Source: Candidatus Methanomethylophilaceae archaeon
Lineage (GTDB): Archaea > Thermoplasmatota > Thermoplasmata > Methanomassiliicoccales > Methanomethylophilaceae
Length of the DNA: 64,000 nt
Reading direction: 5' to 3'
Assembly: GCA_944322255.1 (NCBI GenBank)
Contig: CALUOK010000002.1
Span: 1 to 64,000 of the forward strand
In this document: positions 1-9,805 of the stretch, in pieces
How the letters are laid out: every line of letters starts with the position of its first letter
Numbering within the stretch: position 1 is the stretch's first letter
The notes under the pieces: model-generated
The model's input: the letters and a program-made list of their open reading frames with translations, nothing else
The model's database searches: none
What the model was told of the DNA's origin: nothing
Made by a program: the position numbers and the translations under genes

Positions 1-300
1 GATGAGATGATGAACACATCGGCAGTGGAGCGTCAGAACCTCACGATCAGACTTCTGTCGTCAAGGGCCAGGCGCCGTACCGTGGCCTTCGGAAGGTCGA
101 TAGAGGCCGTCCAGGCCTCTCTCGAACTTCTGAAGGCGAACTACAATCTGTGCATGCCGCACTCTTCACTCTCCCTGCGTGGACGGGAGAATGATGGAAA
201 TCACAAGTCGGTCACGCCTGCGATGAGGATGGGATTGACCGATCATGTCTGGAGTATCGGAGAGTTGATGTCTTTTTATTATAGACAAAATATCAACTAA
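1..300 (+). pseudogene. C-terminal end of an IS transposase (cut by window edge)
   Basis: The frame is open to the window edge and ends at a stop at 298-300. The protein has the pattern NTSAVERQNLTIR near its start and MGLTDHVWSIGELM near its end, as in the widespread IS1-like DDE transposases (NTSxVERxNLTxR ... TDHVWxxEEL). The glutamate in VERQN would be the last catalytic acidic residue. The rest lies outside the window, so it is unclear whether the element is intact. Followed by about 800 bp of decayed sequence. Confidence 0.7.
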
Positions 301-1124
301 AAGTATCACATCACCACTAAAAGTTGATAACGAGAATTCGTTAAAAGTAGCTTGACTCCAATCTGCTTGAACAGTTCATTCTATGACTTCGTTTATCTCC
401 AATTGTCTCCGATGCATGTCATCTTGAGCTACTTCAGCAGGTTGATCACATCCGGCACCTACATCTTTCTGATTATGGACGACTTCTTCATGCACTCGAT
501 GAGAGTAATGCGAAACCTCAGAGATTAGGAGTTGACCAGGAGCCCGCCTACGGCGAATTCCTAGTCAGACTTACAGCTGAAACCAACCAGAAGATCAGTC
601 TGGAACGGAAGAAGTCGTACTCGACGCCGTCCCTCATCCTGCACTGGATGCAGAGCTCCCGCCATTGGGACCCGAAAGCGAGGAAGATCTGGTTCAGGAT
701 AGTTGCAGAAAAGGGGAACCCCCGCACCAGTGCCTCCTCGGCGAACTGATGAATAACAGGAAGCTCGGACCGAGAAATGGAGATGCTGCAGACCTCAGAT
801 TCGGAATGGCCGAAAAGGCTCTGACCCCGCCGGGAAATGATGGGGGCAGTCTCGTATCCCGTGGTGAGTAGACATCGAGACGGGAGAGATCCGCACGTCA
901 TGATGTCGCCAGGTGGCACAGCCCCGATTCTCTCACTGATAGTCAGCGCCTACGCCATTGTCGACACATGTATGAGGGCAATGCACTCATGCACTGGTTC
1001 GGAGGGAACATCAAGAGATGCAATACCTCCAGTCGGTGTAGGCCTGCTGAGTGGATTCCATGGAATCCCCTCATCGAGATCCGGCGATGAATCCGCAGGT
1101 GGTGATGAGAGTCGGGGCTGAACT
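301..1124. other. Gene-poor decayed region after the transposase
   Basis: No convincing gene. Two plus-strand frames stay open longer than neighbouring frames but lack a proper start: 387-749 (about 120 codons, none of ATG/GTG/TTG before the middle, containing the run LILHWMQSSRHW) and 872-1090 (72 codons, containing YEGNALMHWFGGN). Both look like fragments of former genes, plausibly left by insertion-element turnover. I cannot assign a family to either. Confidence 0.4.
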
Positions 1125-2927
1125 TCACTCGCTGGATTCATCATCCCCGCGATACCCATGGGGACGGAACACCGGCCCGGGGCCTCCAGTCATGACCGTG
1201 TTCAGGAGCACGTTGTGGAAATTCGACAGCGGGTCACCGTGTCCTGTCAGGAACCTCCCATTCCTAACGGATTCCACCGTGTTCAGCAGGTGCGTCGAAT
1301 ACCGTGAACCACCTAGAAGATCGGTGTCCAGCCTGTCTCCCGTACCGACCACCAGCGGATTCCACCTCATGTTGTCCAGGAGGTATGCTTGAGACATCTC
1401 GCATCCGCGATACACCAGGTACCTTCCGCGGTTGATCTCGAAGACCAGATCCCCGTGGACCCTCTTCCCCATGATATTCATCTCCCCTCTTCCGACGTAC
1501 CTGGTGTCCCATCCCCTCATGTTCAGACGACAACGGGCGGACATCAGATCGGACAGGGCCGCCATGTAGAGCTCCCGGTTCATCACCCCCACGTCCCCGT
1601 TCCATGGATCGATGAACCTCCTGTTCTTGCCCCATCCCGATCCGCTGTTGGAGAAAGAGATGAGAGCCGAAGGCGACATCTGTATCAGACACAGCGTCGG
1701 GAGGACCACCATGTCGTCGATCACCTCAGGATACCAATGTATGGCGGAATCGACCAGCCCGTCCGGATAAGACAACGTCTTGGCCCACGACCCTCCCGGT
1801 CCGATCTTGCTCCAGACCTCGGCCGATCCCCTCATCACCTCGATGTCTTCCTCGTCGAGGACTGGCCTGGAGCCCCATGATTCCCTACGGAGGTCGTCGC
1901 CCGGATCCTCCCCGAACCAGAACCTCGCATCCGTCTCGCCCGCGGCCTCCGCCTTGGACCTCATCTCCCTCATCCTCAATAGCTCGGCCTCCACACCTTC
2001 CCTCATCCTCTCCAGATGGTCGAGTACGGTGGTCTTGATGCCTTTCGATGCCTTCTTGGCCCCGCTGCTGTCCGCAAGGGACCTGTCCCCGTTGACCAGG
2101 TCCAGATACAACTCGGGCCCGGTCAGTCCTTTCACGGTCTCCCCTATGCTGTTGCAGTTCTCCAGGAACGTCTCGAACGGTGCCGTGTCCTCGTACGTCA
2201 GCGGATAGCGTCCGCGGACTGGGAGTTCGACTTTGTACTCCCCGTCGTTGGTGGATATCTTGATGAACAGCGTCTTTCCGGAAGACTCGAGCCTCCTCAG
2301 AATCAGTCCGCGCGTCACCGTCCTCCTGCAGAAGCTGGTGCTCAGGAGCATGTCTACGATCACCGTCACTGGATTGTGGGAGCTTAGACCCCTCGGAACA
2401 AGAGGGAGGAACGACGTGTAGGGCCACGGCTGTTGGACCTCTGGCCCGCCCATGACCCTGAGCCTCCCTCCGGCGTACTCTGCGAACGTACCCAGGTAGT
2501 CGACCAGTGCGGTTAAGCCGGCATCCGTCTCGTTCGGGAAGTAGAGCTTGCGGTTCCGGACGTTGGAGGTCTCATCCTTGACCAGGATGCCTCTGTCCAC
2601 CAGATCCTCCAGGCCCTTCCTGGTGGCCTGGTAGTTGAACCTGCTCCTCGTCTCCCTCCTCAGACTTCCGTCTTCGTTCTCGATATCCACCGTCTCCACA
2701 GGACCTCTCATGAAAAGACCGTCGTCGAAGCACCTGCCGATCCCGGTCACATCGTTGTGACGGTAGTACGGAGGGAACTCTTCCAACCCGTAGACGGAGG
2801 GGTCGTCGCCATTGCCGGCCCCATGGCCTTCACAGTACACCTCGTCCAGCATATGATGCAGCAGCCAGAACCTCAGTTCAGACGGCCTGTACGATTCCCT
2901 GTCTTCCATGATCGCGTCCCATCCCAT
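1125..2927 (-). CDS. Hypothetical protein, 600 aa, unrecognised
   Basis: Large intact reading frame with archaeal codon use. The N-terminal ~120 residues (RPSELRFWLLHHMLDEVY ... GLEDLVDRGILVKDE) could be a winged-helix-like module; a charged helical stretch follows at about residues 290-330, and the C-terminal half is rich in Trp, Tyr and Gly. I recognise no catalytic motif, membrane segment or signal peptide. The start is either ATG 2927 or ATG 2909; a TATA-like CATATCC around 2935-2942 would suit 2909. It is divergent from the NYN gene across a short AT-rich gap. It may belong with that gene pair functionally, but this is only proximity. Confidence 0.6.
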   Translation of the reverse strand: MGWDAIMEDRESYRPSELRFWLLHHMLDEVYCEGHGAGNGDDPSVYGLEEFPPYYRHNDVTGIGRCFDDGLFMRGPVETVDIENEDGSLRRETRSRFNYQATRKGLEDLVDRGILVKDETSNVRNRKLYFPNETDAGLTALVDYLGTFAEYAGGRLRVMGGPEVQQPWPYTSFLPLVPRGLSSHNPVTVIVDMLLSTSFCRRTVTRGLILRRLESSGKTLFIKISTNDGEYKVELPVRGRYPLTYEDTAPFETFLENCNSIGETVKGLTGPELYLDLVNGDRSLADSSGAKKASKGIKTTVLDHLERMREGVEAELLRMREMRSKAEAAGETDARFWFGEDPGDDLRRESWGSRPVLDEEDIEVMRGSAEVWSKIGPGGSWAKTLSYPDGLVDSAIHWYPEVIDDMVVLPTLCLIQMSPSALISFSNSGSGWGKNRRFIDPWNGDVGVMNRELYMAALSDLMSARCRLNMRGWDTRYVGRGEMNIMGKRVHGDLVFEINRGRYLVYRGCEMSQAYLLDNMRWNPLVVGTGDRLDTDLLGGSRYSTHLLNTVESVRNGRFLTGHGDPLSNFHNVLLNTVMTGGPGPVFRPHGYRGDDESSE

Positions 2928-2987
2928 CAGAGGATATGAATCCTTTTCAGTTTTACTTTTTGATTTGAAATTTACAAAACTGACCTG

Positions 2988-2997
2988 CTATATCAAT
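2988..2997 (+). promoter_or_regulatory. TATA box of the NYN gene
   Basis: CTATATCAAT lies 17-26 bases before ATG 3014, the distance expected for a leaderless archaeal transcript, and supports that start. Confidence 0.5.
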
Positions 2998-3013
2998 CAC
3001 AAGACGATATCCT

Positions 3014-3643
3014 ATGTTCGGTGATTCGAATGAAGCACACCGACAATGGATACAACACAGGATCTGCAGACAGCCTCCCAATAAGGGGGTGGCACCAGTG
3101 ACCGTCTACAGCACGCATCCGGACGATAGGGTGATGGTGTTCATCGACCTGAGGAACATCACCGAGGGCTGCGGACCGGACTCGGACTACCTGAGGATAG
3201 ATCTGGAATGGATGACGGACAGGCTCTGCGACGGCAGAAGGCTGATGCGCGCATTCATCTTCGACGGGAAGCACATCGTCAACGGCGTGGACGTGTCCAA
3301 GACGTTCCACGACATCCTGGCACGCTGCGGGTTCACGATGGTCGCCAGGGACTGTTGCACGCTCGGCGTGGACAGACAGAAGGAGGTCGACGTCGCCCTG
3401 GGATGCGAGATGGTCGTACGCGCTTGCAGGGACCAGTACGACGTGGCGGTGCTTGTCTCCGGCGACAGGGACTTCGTGCCTGCGGTGGAACATGTGCAGG
3501 ACATGGGGAAGAGGGTGGAGGTGGCGAGCTTCGACTCCTCCGCGAGCATAGGCCTTAGAAGGGTCTGCGACCGCTTCAGATCCCTGGACGAGATGCCCGT
3601 GCTCATGCTGAAGAACCCCTGTCTGACGGAGGTGTCCGAATGA
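3014..3643 (+). CDS. NYN-domain (LabA/DUF88-like) ribonuclease
   Basis: 209 aa. After ~40 variable residues comes a PIN-like NYN fold: VFIDLRNI (first acidic residue plus Asn), KEVDVALGCEMV in the middle, and VLVSGDRDFVPAV followed by GKRVEVAS. These match the acidic residues that bind metal in NYN nucleases, which cleave RNA. The start at 3014 follows a TATA box; ATG 3134 is an alternative that would keep only the domain. The stop overlaps the next start (ATGA at 3640-3643), so the two proteins are translationally coupled. NYN proteins serve in RNA decay and some defence systems; the RNA target here is unknown. Confidence 0.75.
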   Translation: MFGDSNEAHRQWIQHRICRQPPNKGVAPVTVYSTHPDDRVMVFIDLRNITEGCGPDSDYLRIDLEWMTDRLCDGRRLMRAFIFDGKHIVNGVDVSKTFHDILARCGFTMVARDCCTLGVDRQKEVDVALGCEMVVRACRDQYDVAVLVSGDRDFVPAVEHVQDMGKRVEVASFDSSASIGLRRVCDRFRSLDEMPVLMLKNPCLTEVSE

Positions 3644-4329
3644 CCATGACTGCCGGCGACCTAACGGGGCTGTGCCCCTCCTCCCAGGATGACGACGTGG
3701 CCATGCTGAGCTTCACCACGGACTCGCACGGGAACATCTGCAGCAACTGGAGGGGCAAGAGGGTGTATCCCGCATGGGATCACGAGGGCGTGATATCCCC
3801 GGGCGAGTCCTGGTGCTGCATGATGGAACTGAACCCGAAGAACGGGGGCAACTACTTCGCCACCCCCATCCGCAAGATCGATTCCTCCTTCCTCGCCGAC
3901 CTCGGCGGGGAGCAGCTGGAACGCATCGCGGAATGCCTGCTGACCAACCACAGGGACGAGGTCCTCGATGCGATCGGCGGTCGTGTGATCAGGGATGCCG
4001 ACCCTGTGGTGGCGGTGGCTCAACCGGTCTCCGACCCGCATGGTTCGGACCCTGCCGAGGGTGCTCCAGCCATCGTCCACGACGGTTGCCCCGGCATCTA
4101 CTACGATGGTTCAGACTCCCTCAGATCCCAGCTGTTCGATGACGGATACTACGCGGTGCTGTTCAGCAAGGACCGCAGGAACCTTGTGATCCGTCCAGAC
4201 CGCAGGGGATATGCATGCGTAGGCGGCACCCTGACAGTCCACGGGATCTCCGGGATGCTGAGATGGACACCGGGCGAGCACCGTTGCGCCCACATATCGG
4301 AGGACGGGTCGATAGCCGTAGCGGAGTAA
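3640..4329 (+). CDS. Hypothetical partner of the NYN protein
   Basis: 229 aa, starting inside the stop codon of the NYN gene. Two parts are visible: residues ~20-85 (LSFTTDSHGNICSNWRGKR ... GESWCCMMELNPKNGGNYFATPI), a compact possibly beta-rich domain, and residues ~150-229 (GIYYDGSDSLRSQLF ... HISEDGSIAV), also beta-like, joined by a linker rich in Pro, Gly and Asp. No enzyme motif seen. The tight coupling to the nuclease suggests an RNA-binding adaptor or inhibitor, which is inference. A strong hairpin follows. Confidence 0.6.
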   Translation: MTMTAGDLTGLCPSSQDDDVAMLSFTTDSHGNICSNWRGKRVYPAWDHEGVISPGESWCCMMELNPKNGGNYFATPIRKIDSSFLADLGGEQLERIAECLLTNHRDEVLDAIGGRVIRDADPVVAVAQPVSDPHGSDPAEGAPAIVHDGCPGIYYDGSDSLRSQLFDDGYYAVLFSKDRRNLVIRPDRRGYACVGGTLTVHGISGMLRWTPGEHRCAHISEDGSIAVAE

Positions 4330-4342
4330 ACAAGTTAACCTG

Positions 4343-4378
4343 GACCCCCAGCATAGGAGGTGAATCGTGCTGGGGGTC
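4343..4378 (+). terminator. Hairpin after the NYN operon
   Basis: Perfect 11-bp inverted repeat (GACCCCCAGCA / TGCTGGGGGTC) with a 14-nt loop. The loop contains AGGAGGTGA, a strong Shine-Dalgarno sequence, so besides terminating the operon it could present a ribosome site for the small frame that starts at 4367. Confidence 0.5.
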
Positions 4379-4477
4379 TGGGACGATATCATATACACCC
4401 TTGAATCGATTGACCTGGTCACAACAGCATGTTCCAAGTTCTGGTACAGATCCGGATTCAATCCTTTGACCGAATAG
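4367..4477 (+). CDS. Possible 36-aa peptide with GTG start
   Basis: GTG 4367 follows AGGAGGTGA at ideal spacing and opens a 36-codon frame (VLGVWDDIIYTLES...). The same leader string GGAGGTGAATCG precedes the small zinc-ribbon gene near 9632. No homology recognised; it may instead be the broken front of a lost gene. Weak call. Confidence 0.25.
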   Translation: MLGVWDDIIYTLESIDLVTTACSKFWYRSGFNPLTE

Positions 4478-4688
4478 GACTGCGGGATGATATGCAATCT
4501 CGAGAACAGAAAGATCCAGAACAGGTCCCGACCCCCTCATCATACGACTTTTTCGAACCCGCATTTCCGATTCTCAAACCAGACTTTTATAAACTACAAT
4601 CTCAAAATCTCTCCATTCTGATACACAATGTAGCAGGATTCGTGATAGTATTTAAAGAGACAATCTCCGAATCGAAAAATCACGCCCG

Positions 4689-4970
4689 TCATGAGTTCAG
4701 TTCTCTCATCAACTCCTCGAAGGTCATCCAGTGGGTGTCTGGATCTTTCAGGGCACGTTCGGCCTCCGCGATGGCATCCAGGGTCTCCTGACTGAGGTAC
4801 GACTCCTCCGACGGGAGAGGCCACCTGCCGGATCTGGCACATTCCAGGAGAAGGAAGAACAGGGCGTCCTCCACAGACAGGTCCTGCTCATCCAGCACCC
4901 TCATAGCCTTAGAATAGCTCTCGGCTCCCAACTCGATGCTGACCTCGACCTTCACGAAGTCCTCGCTCAT
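4689..4970 (-). CDS. RelB/DinJ-like antitoxin without a visible toxin
   Basis: 93 aa from ATG 4970. The N-terminus (VKVEVSIELGAESYSKAMRV) fits a short strand followed by helices as in ribbon-helix-helix DNA-binding domains, then SVEDALFFLLLECARSG and a C-terminal tail (DTHWMTFEELMRELNS) of the type that wraps a RelE/YoeB/YafQ toxin. Neither flank encodes a toxin: aconitase is divergent, and the downstream gap is AT-rich and empty. It may be a solitary antitoxin, a regulator, or the survivor of a broken module. Confidence 0.65.
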   Translation of the reverse strand: MSEDFVKVEVSIELGAESYSKAMRVLDEQDLSVEDALFFLLLECARSGRWPLPSEESYLSQETLDAIAEAERALKDPDTHWMTFEELMRELNS

Positions 4971-5025
4971 GGATGCTGTACAGTTATCGTATGCATTTCT
5001 ACCTTTCCACGCACGCGCGCACTTC

Positions 5026-5036
5026 TTATAATATAC
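5026..5036 (+). promoter_or_regulatory. TATA box of aconitase
   Basis: CTTATAATATA lies about 32-42 bases before ATG 5068, with AGGAG at 5053-5057. It stands in the divergent gap shared with the RelB-like gene. Confidence 0.5.
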
Positions 5037-5067
5037 CTGAATAACCGAGAACCAGGAGAATCCGCTC

Positions 5068-7704
<2,637 letters not shown>

Positions 7705-7713
7705 ACACTTCAA

Positions 7714-7740
7714 GGGGGCGTGCCGGACGGGTGCGCCCCC
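7714..7740 (+). terminator. Hairpin after aconitase
   Basis: GGGGGCG (7714-7720) pairs with CGCCCCC (7734-7740) ten bases after the aconitase stop. Confidence 0.5.
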
Positions 7741-7783
7741 ACCCCTTCGACACATACCTGCCTCCGGATGTCTGGCACATTGC

Positions 7784-7847
7784 AAATTCCGTGTTTTTCG
7801 GGTAAAAAATTCCGTGTTTTTCGGATGATGAATTCCCTGTTTTTCGG
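7784..7847. repeat. Three 18-bp repeats at 23-bp period
   Basis: Units at 7784-7801, 7807-7824 and 7830-7847, consensus AAATTCCGTGTTTTTCGG; the third has GAATTCCC at its start. Exact 23-bp spacing places them about two helical turns apart on one DNA face. They lie past the 3' end of the DUF234 ATPase gene; the core TTCCGTG recurs twice just before that gene's promoter (9498-9535). This pattern suggests protein-binding sites, not CRISPR. Confidence 0.7.
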
Positions 7848-7989
7848 AGACATCCGCCCTCCTACCCGACCACGATTCGTCGACGTCGATCCCGAGGCTC
7901 TGCCGCATCCGCTGGAAGAAGAAGCCTCGGACGCCGTCGGATGAAGGGGCTGAACCGACACCATCTGTCCGGACAAGGGGCACCGACGG

Positions 7990-9459
7990 TCATCTGGCCG
8001 CCCCTGATGCCCACTCCCCGATGTCGTCCAATGACACCAACCTAATCCTCAGGTCAGGCCTCTCCTCGGCGAAGTCCAGCAGGTCCGACCTGAAGCCCTC
8101 TCTGGAGAACATCATGTACTCTATGTTCTCCCCGCCCATCTTCGCCATCCCCGCACGCCTCTCCAGCTCCCTGAACTCCGGCATCCCGCACATCCTGCGG
8201 GAGAACTTGCATTCGCCCATGAGCACGGCGATCATGTCGCCACGGTATACCTCCGCCACAAGGTCCACATCAGCATCCTCCGTGACCACCTTCCCCTGCT
8301 CGTCCCGCAGCTTCTCACCGTCATCGCCGATCACCGGCACCTTCCCCCACCATCTGCCGCACCATCTGCAGGATTCCGTCGCCGTTACGTACTGGGCGCA
8401 CACGTACTCGAAACGCCTGCCGTAGAAGGTGTCTATGGCACCTCTCAGCCTTCTGAGGGCGTCCTCCCTCCTCAGGTTCAGCAGTGCCTCGTTGCCGGAG
8501 AGCACCGAGTAGAAGAAATCCATGAACCCGTCACATATGCGATAGCTCACCTTGGACTCACGGACGTTCTTCACGGTCCCGTAAGGAGACGACCTCTCGA
8601 CATATCCGATCAGCTGGAGGACGTCCAGCATATCGCGACACCTTGACTGCGACAGGTCGGCCTTCTCGGCTATGACCTTCAATGTGCTAGCTCCCCTTCC
8701 TATCGCGGTCATCACCCTGTTGTAGGTTTCCTGGGGAGACACCTCTATGGAGAGCAGGCTCCTGGCCTCAAGATAGAGCGACGGGACCTGGCCAAGGAAC
8801 AGCTCGGATATGGCCTCGTCCACGCTTCCGAACGCAGAGAAGAGCTCATGGTACAGGGGCACCCCCGAACATATCGCGTACGCCCTCACCCTGTCGGCCT
8901 CGGAAAGGCCCTTATGGAACCTGCTGGCCTCCGCATAGGAAAGGGGGCGGAGCATCATCTGTATCGGGAACCTCTGGAACAGCGGTCTCCCTCCGTCGTT
9001 GAGCTCCCTTAACATGGCGCTGACCGAGGAACCGCATATTATCAGGAATATGTTCTGTCTCTTCAGTCTCCCGTCCACATAGCGCATCAGTTTGGATGGG
9101 ACGTCATCGAAGAGCTCAATCGCATCGGGCAGTTCATCGATGGCCACGACTGTCCTCTCCTTCGGTTCCAGCGATCCGAGGAAACCGATCAGGTCGTTGA
9201 AATCGTGCACCCTCTTCCTGACATCACCGCTGTCCTCGCCTGTGATCTCTGCGATGTCTATGGCCATGTTGTCCAGGACTGAATCAGCATCGGTGCCCGC
9301 CAGATCGAACCGGATGCTGGGCTTGCCCTCGCAGAACGTGTCTATGAGCGTCGTCTTCCCGACCCTGCGACGGCCCACTATGGCACATGTCCTGATGGCC
9401 TCCGTCGAGTAATACAACTCAAGCTTCCTGAGCTCGTCCTCACGTCCTATGAACACCAT
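7990..9459 (-). CDS. Archaeal AAA ATPase with DUF234 C-terminus
   Basis: 489 aa from ATG 9459. Starts with MVFIGREDELRKLELYY, the usual opening of this family, then Walker A (VGRRRVGKTTLID), Walker B (TVVAIDELPD), a winged-helix segment (~270-330) and a C-terminal nuclease-like DUF234 region (EYVCAQYVTA ... LVAEVYRGDMIAVLMGECK). The frame extends upstream to 9549, but an AATAAAATAC TATA-like box at 9481-9490 lies inside that extension and 22-31 bases before 9459, so I chose the inner start. The family is common in archaea and some bacteria; its role is unsettled. Lower GC than its neighbours hints at acquisition. Confidence 0.85.
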   Translation of the reverse strand: MVFIGREDELRKLELYYSTEAIRTCAIVGRRRVGKTTLIDTFCEGKPSIRFDLAGTDADSVLDNMAIDIAEITGEDSGDVRKRVHDFNDLIGFLGSLEPKERTVVAIDELPDAIELFDDVPSKLMRYVDGRLKRQNIFLIICGSSVSAMLRELNDGGRPLFQRFPIQMMLRPLSYAEASRFHKGLSEADRVRAYAICSGVPLYHELFSAFGSVDEAISELFLGQVPSLYLEARSLLSIEVSPQETYNRVMTAIGRGASTLKVIAEKADLSQSRCRDMLDVLQLIGYVERSSPYGTVKNVRESKVSYRICDGFMDFFYSVLSGNEALLNLRREDALRRLRGAIDTFYGRRFEYVCAQYVTATESCRWCGRWWGKVPVIGDDGEKLRDEQGKVVTEDADVDLVAEVYRGDMIAVLMGECKFSRRMCGMPEFRELERRAGMAKMGGENIEYMMFSREGFRSDLLDFAEERPDLRIRLVSLDDIGEWASGAAR

Positions 9460-9480
9460 ATTGGTGCCATCTGGATCTGC

Positions 9481-9535
9481 GTATTTTATTGTTCTTATTT
9501 TCCGTGAAAAATTATTTTTCACTTTTTTTCCGTGA
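9481..9535 (-). promoter_or_regulatory. Promoter and twin motif of the DUF234 ATPase
   Basis: A TATA-like box (9481-9490) is preceded on the minus strand by two copies of TTTTCCGTGA (plus-strand 9498-9507 and 9526-9535, 28 bp apart). They share TTCCGTG with the triple repeat beyond the gene's other end and may be binding sites for the encoded protein or another regulator. Confidence 0.45.
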
Positions 9536-9645
9536 TAAATTTTTTTCAACTCTTCGACCGATGTGTTCCAGACCCCTTGAGCCCGGAGCCCGCTTGTACT
9601 CCCCTTTATAAACCTCCACCAGGATTTCCTCTGGAGGTGAATCGA

Positions 9646-9738
9646 ATGTTCTGCGGAATCTGCGGCAAGAAGAACCCGGACGACGCCGTCAGGTGCGAGG
9701 CCTGCGGCAACATCATCGCTCCGGAGAAGGACGAGTGA
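9646..9738 (+). CDS. 30-aa zinc-ribbon protein
   Basis: MFCGICGKKNPDDAVRCEAC contains two Cys-x2-Cys knuckles (CGIC, CEAC), a complete zinc-ribbon of the kind often found at the front of longer proteins. It has its own TATA box (TTTATAAA, ~9605) and a strong GGAGGTGA at 9633-9640 before ATG 9646. It sits just upstream of the Hyf-like operon and may act with it or be independent. Function unknown. Confidence 0.65.
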   Translation: MFCGICGKKNPDDAVRCEACGNIIAPEKDE

Positions 9739-9805
9739 CTACGTACCGTCCGTACAGTAAGGTTTAAGGTGGAATCGTTCTAAACCCGCGACCGGAAGTG
9801 CTATT

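Noticed and set aside
7784-7847. CRISPR array
   Set aside because: Only three short units with 5-bp gaps and no cas gene.
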